10,205 bases of DNA from positions 1 to 10,205 of the forward strand of contig NZ_CALIMW010000022.1 in assembly GCF_938045405.1 (NCBI RefSeq), given 5' to 3'. The notes under the pieces were generated by a model. It had not been told where the DNA came from and made no database searches. It saw nothing but the letters and a program-made list of their open reading frames with translations. This DNA is from an uncultured Campylobacter sp. (GTDB taxonomy: Bacteria > Campylobacterota > Campylobacteria > Campylobacterales > Campylobacteraceae). Each line of letters opens with the position of its first letter. Position 1 is the first letter of the stretch. This document shows positions 6,097-10,205 of this stretch, one piece after another. Made by a program: the position numbers and the translations under genes.

Positions 6097-7089
6097 ATGA
6101 AAAATTTTAAATTTATGCTCGTGCTGCTGATACTAGCGACGATTGCGACGATTGCGATATCGCTTTGTATAGGGCGCTTCGGCCTAAGCATCGCCGAGGT
6201 GCTAAAAGCGCTTGGCGGCGGCGAGGTAGCGCAAAACGTCCACAACGTCATCATGCAGGTGCGCCTGCCGCGTATCATCGCCGCGGTGCTCGTGGGCGCG
6301 GCGCTGGGCATCAGCGGCACGGCGTATCAGGGCGTCTTTAAAAACCAGCTCGTCTCGCCCGATCTCTTAGGCGTCAGCGCGGGGGCTTGCGTGGGCGCGG
6401 CGATCGCGATCCTGCTTGATCTAAATATCCTTTTGATCCAGCTTTTCGCCTTCGTTTTTGGGCTTGCGGCGGTTTGCATTACGCTTCTGATTACGCGCGC
6501 GCTGCGTTCGAGCGCCACCATAATGCTTGTGCTTGCCGGCATCATCGTAAGCGGTCTGATGGGCGCGCTGATCGGATTTTTAAAATTTATGGCAGATCCC
6601 GAGACGAAGCTTGCAGACATCGTGTATTGGCAGCTAGGAAGCCTCGCGAAGGTCGATCCCTCCGTGTTAGCGATGATAGCGCCGGTGATGGGGGTTTGTA
6701 TCGTGGTTTTGGTATTGATGAGTTACCGCATAAACGTCCTATCCATGGGCGATGCGACCGCGGCGAAGCTCGGCGTAAACGTCGTGCTGGAGCGGGGCAT
6801 CATCATCGTCTGCGCGACGCTGCTAACCGCAAGCAGCGTGTGTATCAGCGGCATAGTCGCGTGGGTGGGGCTTTTGATGCCGCATCTAACGCGCATGATC
6901 GTGGGCGTTAGCAACACCAAAGCGATCCCCGCGAGCATATTTTTAAGCGCGATCTTCGTGCTCATCGTAGACGACGTAGCGCGCAGCATAAATCAAAGCG
7001 AGATCCCGTTAGGGGTGCTTACGGGCTTTATCGGCACGCTATTTTTTATATTCATCCTGCTTAAAAACAAAAGGAAGCTAAATGGTTAG
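6097..7089 (+). CDS. FecCD-family ABC transporter permease (siderophore, cobalamin or nickel/cobalt type)
   Basis: A 330-residue inner-membrane permease of the FecCD/BtuC family, full length. Family blocks are RLPRIIAAVLVGAALGISG (56-74), LVSPDLLGVSAGA (85-97), FMADPETKLADIVYWQLGSL (164-183), MGDATAAKLGV (217-227), WVGLLMPHLTRMIVG (256-270) and EIPLGVLTGFIGTLFF (302-317). About ten hydrophobic helices are expected. It would form a homodimeric channel with the ATPase encoded next, with which it overlaps by 8 bases. AAGGGAAGG (6087-6095) lies just before ATG. The substrate cannot be read from the sequence. Family members carry ferric siderophores, haem or cobalamin, and in Helicobacter FecDE-CeuE is linked to nickel and cobalt. 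Location after cooS makes nickel worth considering. No substrate-binding protein gene is in the window. Confidence 0.92.
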   Translation: MKNFKFMLVLLILATIATIAISLCIGRFGLSIAEVLKALGGGEVAQNVHNVIMQVRLPRIIAAVLVGAALGISGTAYQGVFKNQLVSPDLLGVSAGACVGAAIAILLDLNILLIQLFAFVFGLAAVCITLLITRALRSSATIMLVLAGIIVSGLMGALIGFLKFMADPETKLADIVYWQLGSLAKVDPSVLAMIAPVMGVCIVVLVLMSYRINVLSMGDATAAKLGVNVVLERGIIIVCATLLTASSVCISGIVAWVGLLMPHLTRMIVGVSNTKAIPASIFLSAIFVLIVDDVARSINQSEIPLGVLTGFIGTLFFIFILLKNKRKLNG

Positions 7090-7858
7090 GGTTGAGAGCT
7101 TAGACTTCGGCTACGTAAAATCCGCCCCTCTGACGCTGTGCGACGTGAATTTCAACCTCGAAGCGGGTGCGATGCTGACGATTTTGGGGCAAAACGGCGC
7201 GGGCAAATCGACGCTTTTAAATTTAATCAGCGGCACGCTTGAGCCTCTGCGCGGTAAAATTTCAATTGACGGCAAGGATATGACGAGCCTTAGCGCCAAA
7301 GGGCGCGCCGAGATCATCGGCTATGTCTCGCAAAGCGAGGTCTGCGAGTACGATTACAGCGTCTTTGAGTACGTCCTGATGGGGCGCACGGCGCATATCG
7401 GGATCTTTTCGCAGCCGAGCGAAAACGACTACAAGCTCGCGCAGTGCTACATGAAAATGCTTGAAATTTGGCACCTAAAAGACAAGATCATCACGCGCCT
7501 AAGCGGCGGCCAGAGGCAGATGGCATCCATCGCGCGCGCCCTTTGCAGCGAGCCTAAGATCGTGATCTTCGACGAGCCCACCTCGGCGTTAGACTTTGCC
7601 AACCAATACAAATTCCTCCGCGCCACAAAAGAGCTTTTAAAAAACGGCTACACCGTCGTTTTAGCCACGCACAATCCGGACTTCGCGCTGCTTTTGGGCG
7701 GATACGTCGCGCTCGTAAAAGGCGGCGGCGAGGTCGCATACGGCAAGGCCGAGCAGATCATAAAAAGCGAAATTTTAAGCAAGCTATACGATCTGAAGCT
7801 CGACGTCAGCTACAACGAAAGGGTCGGTCGCGTCTGCTGCTTGACGTATCCGTTTTGA
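7082..7858 (+). CDS. FecE-type ABC transporter ATP-binding protein
   Basis: A 258-residue cytoplasmic ATPase, the partner of the upstream FecCD permease. Walker A is GQNGAGKST (36-44), Q-loop Gln84 in YVSQ, signature LSGGQRQ (140-146), Walker B IVIFDEPTS (160-168) with Glu165 catalytic, and H-loop His197 in LATHNPD. All key residues are intact, so it should be active. ATG lies within the last codons of the permease gene, preceded by AAGGAAG (about 7071-7077), consistent with translational coupling. The last 60 residues are a short regulatory-type tail ending in a CCLTYPF motif. A GC-rich hairpin follows 12 bases after the stop. Confidence 0.93.
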   Translation: MVRVESLDFGYVKSAPLTLCDVNFNLEAGAMLTILGQNGAGKSTLLNLISGTLEPLRGKISIDGKDMTSLSAKGRAEIIGYVSQSEVCEYDYSVFEYVLMGRTAHIGIFSQPSENDYKLAQCYMKMLEIWHLKDKIITRLSGGQRQMASIARALCSEPKIVIFDEPTSALDFANQYKFLRATKELLKNGYTVVLATHNPDFALLLGGYVALVKGGGEVAYGKAEQIIKSEILSKLYDLKLDVSYNERVGRVCCLTYPF

Positions 7859-7870
7859 TCTTGACTTCTC

Positions 7871-7889
7871 GCGGCGGCTAAGCCGCCGC
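7871..7889 (+). terminator. GC-rich hairpin 1 after the ABC operon, possible terminator
   Basis: GCGGCGGC (7871-7878), loop TAA, GCCGCCGC (7882-7889) is a perfect 8-base-pair stem starting 12 bases after the ATPase stop. There is no U-run, so it may instead be only the first of the three repeat-family hairpins. It begins 10 bases after the start of TTGACTTC at 7861. Confidence 0.55.
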
Positions 7890-7920
7890 TGCGAGCGGAA
7901 GTGCAAGCACTCCCTGCACC

Positions 7921-7981
7921 CACCTAAAGTTACAGAAATTTTGCTGCGCAAAATTTTAAAATTTATCGGTTTAACTTCGCG
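7921..7981. repeat. 61-base core repeat, copy 1
   Basis: Direct copy of 8071-8131 with six substitutions and no gaps. It contains the perfect AT-rich palindrome AAATTTTGC-TGC-GCAAAATTT and ends in TTAACTTCGCG, leading directly into hairpin 2. Confidence 0.85.
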
Positions 7982-7999
7982 CGATGGCTAAGCCACCGC
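7981..7999. repeat. Hairpin 2 of the repeat family
   Basis: GCGATGGC (7981-7988), loop TAA, GCCACCGC (7992-7999) pairs at 7 of 8 positions. Compared with hairpin 1, the fifth pair changes from C-G to T-A, a compensated change. The fourth becomes A-C, unpaired. It begins 10 bases after the start of TTAACTTC (7971). Confidence 0.65.
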
Positions 8000-8025
8000 T
8001 GCGATGAGGAGCTTCACTATTTCTC

Positions 8026-8059
8026 GCGAAGGCTAGGAAGCGCCCCGCGCTTCCTTCGC
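8026..8059. repeat. Bulged hairpin within repeat unit 2
   Basis: The inner stem GGAAGCGC (8036-8043), loop CCC, GCGCTTCC (8047-8054) is perfect. After a 5-base bulge (8031-8035), GCGAA (8026-8030) pairs with TTCGC (8055-8059). It has no counterpart in unit 1, so it accounts for part of the length difference between units. Confidence 0.55.
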
Positions 8060-8070
8060 ATTGCTTCGCT

Positions 8071-8131
8071 CGCCTAAAGTTTCAGAAATTTTACTACGCA
8101 AAATTTCAAAATTTATCGGTTTGACTTCGCG
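8071..8131. repeat. 61-base core repeat, copy 2
   Basis: Direct copy of 7921-7981, matching at 55 of 61 positions. The AT-rich palindrome is shortened to AAATTTT/AAAATTT because of two substitutions in its centre. It ends in TTGACTTCGCG, leading into hairpin 3. Confidence 0.85.
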
Positions 8132-8149
8132 GATGAGCGAAGCTCGTCC
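8131..8149. repeat. Hairpin 3 of the repeat family
   Basis: GGATGAGC (8131-8138), loop GAA, GCTCGTCC (8142-8149) pairs fully with one U-G wobble. Its stem sequence is largely different from hairpins 1 and 2, yet stem length, loop length and distance from TTGACTTC (8121) are the same. Confidence 0.65.
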
Positions 8150-8353
8150 TTGTAATAGAGGCTTCGAAATTTTAAAATTTTATCGCTTAGGCTGCGCGAG
8201 TGAGAGGACTTAATGAACGCTATTGGCGGTAAAATTTTAGCGCCCGCGGCGGAGTTTTTACGGCGGCGAAATTTTGAAATTTCAAAGCGGGCGGCGGGGC
8301 CGAAATTTTAAAATTCGCTCCGAATTTTAAGCATAAAAATCAAAATTTATCGT

Positions 8354-8359
8354 TACAAT
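8354..8359 (+). promoter_or_regulatory. Candidate -10 element of the DUF4139 gene
   Basis: TACAAT lies 25 bases before the ATG at 8385, within CGTTACAATTACG, followed by AAGGAG (8374-8379). This matches Campylobacter vegetative promoters, in which the -10 is the main conserved element. Confidence 0.5.
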
Positions 8360-8384
8360 TACGTAAAATTTTTAAGGAGTAAAA

Positions 8385-9821
8385 ATGAAAAAAATAGTTC
8401 TTTTAAGCGCAGCTGCGGCGCTTGTCGTAAATTTGAGCGCGCAGGAAAATAGCCTTGAGATCTACGCGAACTCCGCCTTCTTGCACCAAAACTTCGGCGC
8501 GCAAAAATCAAACTTCAGCGTGAACGTGCCGGAGTACTTGGATATCCGCAGCATCGAGATCGCGGGCTCTTGCGAAGTGCGCGAATTGTCTTTGGAGGAG
8601 AGCGAGCCCGTGAAAAACGCGGAATTCGCCAAAAAAGAGGCGGACGAAAAGAGCTTGCGCGAGCTAAGCGACCGCCTGGTCGCACTTAAGGCGCAGCAGC
8701 GCTTTTTAAGCGATTTTGCGAGCTTAAAAGATAGAAGCCTGGCAAGCCTAAAGGCGGATTCGCAAAAAATTTACGACGAGGTCTTGCTCGTAGCGGGCGA
8801 AATTTCAAAGACAGACGAGCAAATCGGAAAGCTCAAAGAGAAAATTTCAAAATACCGGATCAAAAACGAGCGTCGCTTAAACGCGAACTTTGGCTGCGAT
8901 CCGAGCTTCGTTAAGATCAATTACCCCGTTGACGTAAGCGCCTACACGCACAACGAGCTCTCTGCCGATCTTGCAAGCGGTAAAATCGAGGTCGCGCAAA
9001 AACTCTCGGTGCAAAATCCGCTAAACGCCGAGCTAGCGAATTTGACGATCGCGCTGTATCCTTACGAATACTCCTCGCAGACCGCGCCGCAGCCCTTTTA
9101 CCCGTGGTATGAGGGCGAGCCTATGGAGCCTGAGCCCGCGGCGGCTTATAAAAAGGATGCGATGCTAGAGGTGGCGGATATGCAGAGGGCGCCTGCGGCG
9201 GAGGCAAGATCGTCGTACGCAAGGACGGGCTCGAATATCGAAAGCTCGCTCTCAAAGGTGTGGAAAATTAGCGGCGTGAGCCTCAAGGCGGGCGAGGCGG
9301 GCGAGTTTAGCTTCGATAAACAGAGTCTGGATGCGAAATTTGATCTGCTCATCGACGGCTACGGCAGCGAGGCGGCCTACGTGCGGGCTAAATTTATCCC
9401 CGAAAGAAGCATAGAGGAGAGCGAAACGCTAATAAGGCTCGACGGCGTGCAGATCGGGCTCGTGCATCTAGGCTTTGCCGCAAACGCGGAGGCTACGGCA
9501 TATCTGGGTAAAAACAGCCTGATCGAAGTCAAAAAAGAGCAGGCGAACAACTTCACGAAAAACTCATTTTTCGGCGGCGAAAGTAAAAATTCCATGGCTT
9601 GGGATTACGAGATCAAAAATAGCTCCAAGCGCGCGTGGAACGTGGTTTTGCAAGAGCGAGCGCCCGTTTCGACGCATGAAGACGTAAAGGTCGCGCTGAA
9701 AAACTCGCCCGAGCAGAGCAGCCTCGGCAAGGACGGACTACTTAGCTGGGACTTTGAGCTAAAGCCGGGCGAGAGCAAAAAGATCCACTTCGGCTATGAG
9801 CTAAGCAAGCCGAAGAAGTAA
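8385..9821 (+). CDS. Exported DUF4140/DUF4139 (MuiA-like) protein
   Basis: A 478-residue protein with a Sec signal (MKKIVLLSAAAALVVNLSA, probable cleavage after Ala19), so it is periplasmic or surface-associated. Residues about 22-70 fit the N-terminal DUF4140 domain. A charged, Glu/Lys/Leu-rich stretch (about 78-165) is a likely coiled coil. A Pro/Glu/Ala-rich segment (about 230-275) links to a C-terminal beta-rich region. The end has the DUF4139 pattern: WDYEIKNSSKRAWNVVLQER, then PVSTHEDVKVAL, then LLSWDFELKPGESKKIHFGYEL (405-473). The family was named for mucoidy inhibitor A, and its biochemical role is not established. Two Cys (63 and 171) could form a disulfide. Start choice is firm: AAGGAG 8374-8379, 5 bases before ATG, with the signal peptide following directly. 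It appears to be transcribed alone from its own promoter. Confidence 0.88.
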   Translation: MKKIVLLSAAAALVVNLSAQENSLEIYANSAFLHQNFGAQKSNFSVNVPEYLDIRSIEIAGSCEVRELSLEESEPVKNAEFAKKEADEKSLRELSDRLVALKAQQRFLSDFASLKDRSLASLKADSQKIYDEVLLVAGEISKTDEQIGKLKEKISKYRIKNERRLNANFGCDPSFVKINYPVDVSAYTHNELSADLASGKIEVAQKLSVQNPLNAELANLTIALYPYEYSSQTAPQPFYPWYEGEPMEPEPAAAYKKDAMLEVADMQRAPAAEARSSYARTGSNIESSLSKVWKISGVSLKAGEAGEFSFDKQSLDAKFDLLIDGYGSEAAYVRAKFIPERSIEESETLIRLDGVQIGLVHLGFAANAEATAYLGKNSLIEVKKEQANNFTKNSFFGGESKNSMAWDYEIKNSSKRAWNVVLQERAPVSTHEDVKVALKNSPEQSSLGKDGLLSWDFELKPGESKKIHFGYELSKPKK

Positions 9822-10189
9822 CGAGCTTTGGCGCGGCGCGGTTAAATTTTGCGCAGCGGAGTAGCTTTTTGTGGTGCGGCTAAATTTTGCGGGCATAAAA
9901 TTAAGGCGCGGCTTTAGAGCTTATCTGAAATTTTTGGCGCCGCGCCGAGAGGAATTTGAGCGCCGCGAAAACCAAAATTTAAATGTTGCGGCGATTTAAA
10001 ATTTGGTAGTGCGAGATATGAAATTTAGCGATGCAAAGGGGTTTTGGCGCGGGTAGAAAAACTTTGAGCGTCGCTAAAATTTATCTCAAATTTAGAAAGG
10101 TCAGAGTAATGAACGCGGAGCGAAGGTATAAATTTAACGCAGCGGCGAGGTGTGCGGTTTTTTTCACTGGCGGCATTTAAAGGATCATT
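9822..10189. other. Intergenic region with GC-rich inverted repeats
   Basis: No confident gene is seen. Two near-copies of GCGGYTAAATTTTGCG lie at about 9837 and 9876. GGCGCGGCGC (9830-9839) is complementary to GCGCCGCGCC (9937-9946). A 23-codon ORF at 10109-10180 ends in the ribosome-binding site of the next gene; it has GAAAGG 8 bases before its ATG and no recognisable content, so it is weak evidence for a leader peptide. Confidence 0.5.
9905..9946 (+). terminator. Possible terminator or structured element after the DUF4139 gene
   Basis: GGCGCGGC (9905-9912) pairs perfectly with GCCGCGCC (9939-9946) across a 26-base loop. An alternative, longer pairing uses 9830-9839 with 9937-9946, so the downstream arm has two possible partners. 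No U-run follows, so termination is only a guess. Confidence 0.3.
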
Positions 10190-10205
10190 ATGAAATTTCG
10201 CAAAC
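10190..10205 (+). CDS. Start of a downstream gene (partial)
   Basis: ATG at 10190 follows AAAGGA (10179-10184) by 5 bases, the spacing used by the other genes here. Only MKFRK is visible before the window ends, so no function can be given. The short basic start would suit a signal peptide or membrane protein. Confidence 0.5.

Larger units (their letters stand above)
7859..8384. repeat. Intergenic mosaic of hairpin-bearing repeats
   Basis: No confident gene is present in these 526 bases. A 61-base core occurs at 7921-7981 and 8071-8131, exactly 150 bases apart and matching at 55 of 61 positions; a partial third copy of its AT-rich part lies near 8166-8185. Each full unit carries the AT-rich palindrome AAATTTTGCTGCGCAAAATTT or a variant, then TTRACTTC and a GC-rich hairpin. 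TTRACTTC occurs three times (7861, 7971, 8121), each followed at a fixed distance by a different 8-base-pair hairpin. An extra bulged hairpin sits at 8026-8059. The end of the region holds the promoter of the next gene. Confidence 0.8.

Noticed and set aside
7921..8131. The spaced repeats as a CRISPR array
   Set aside because: Only two full copies with a 61-base core and 150-base period, each containing hairpins; no short uniform repeats and spacers and no cas genes.
8213..8311. 32-codon ORF with a GAGAGGA site upstream
   Set aside because: It is made mostly of AAATTT-type and GC-rich repeat DNA in the hairpin mosaic, with no recognisable content; too weak to call.
7859..8384. An insertion sequence
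   Set aside because: No transposase fragment and no terminal inverted repeats bounding the region could be found.

Overview
The window looks like a chromosomal stretch of a higher-GC member of the Campylobacterota, most likely an oral-type Campylobacter (gracilis/showae/rectus-like). This placement is an inference. It rests on AAATTT-rich intergenic DNA, the codon style, AAGGA ribosome-binding sites, and a NosY/NosL-like pair arranged as in the epsilonproteobacterial nitrous-oxide-reductase cluster. All supported genes lie on the + strand. By my count about 27% of the window is non-coding, which is high for a Campylobacter.

Layout. (1) 1-71: the end of a gene with a His/Met-rich, probably copper-binding, tail. 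(2) 72-822: about 750 bases without a gene, packed with AAATTT and holding a decayed direct repeat. (3) 823-2285: an ABC-2 permease resembling NosY, overlapped by 4 bases by an exported NosL-like protein whose usual Cu(I) ligands appear to be missing. (4) 2286-2502: a very AT-rich leader (about 20% GC by hand count) with overlapping palindromes at the ribosome-binding site. (5) 2503-5223: cooS, an anaerobic Ni-Fe carbon monoxide dehydrogenase with a roughly 265-residue N-terminal extension, including a His-rich 11-residue tandem repeat, then a strong terminator hairpin. (6) 5224-6096: mostly non-coding, with one doubtful 65-codon ORF. (7) 6097-7858: a FecCD-type permease and its ATPase, overlapping by 8 bases. 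(8) 7859-8384: a mosaic of hairpin-bearing repeats. (9) 8385-9821: an exported DUF4140/DUF4139 (MuiA-like) protein. (10) 9822-10189: non-coding. A new gene starts at 10190.

How they may fit together. CooS needs nickel. Its His-rich N-terminus looks like a built-in nickel store or chaperone, of the kind that CooJ, HypB or SlyD supply elsewhere. The downstream FecCD/ATPase pair belongs to a family used for nickel or cobalt in Helicobacter as well as for siderophores, so a nickel-supply link is plausible but unproven. No CooF, CooC or CooJ gene and no substrate-binding protein is in the window. The CooS catalytic core keeps the cluster B and D cysteines and most cluster C ligands, but the Cys333 ligand (C. 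hydrogenoformans CODH-II numbering) reads as Asp614.

The most unusual items are the His-repeat/CooS fusion with its altered C-cluster ligand, the structurally conserved hairpin repeats at 7861-8149, and the saturation of non-coding and low-complexity coding DNA with AAATTT/RAATTY.
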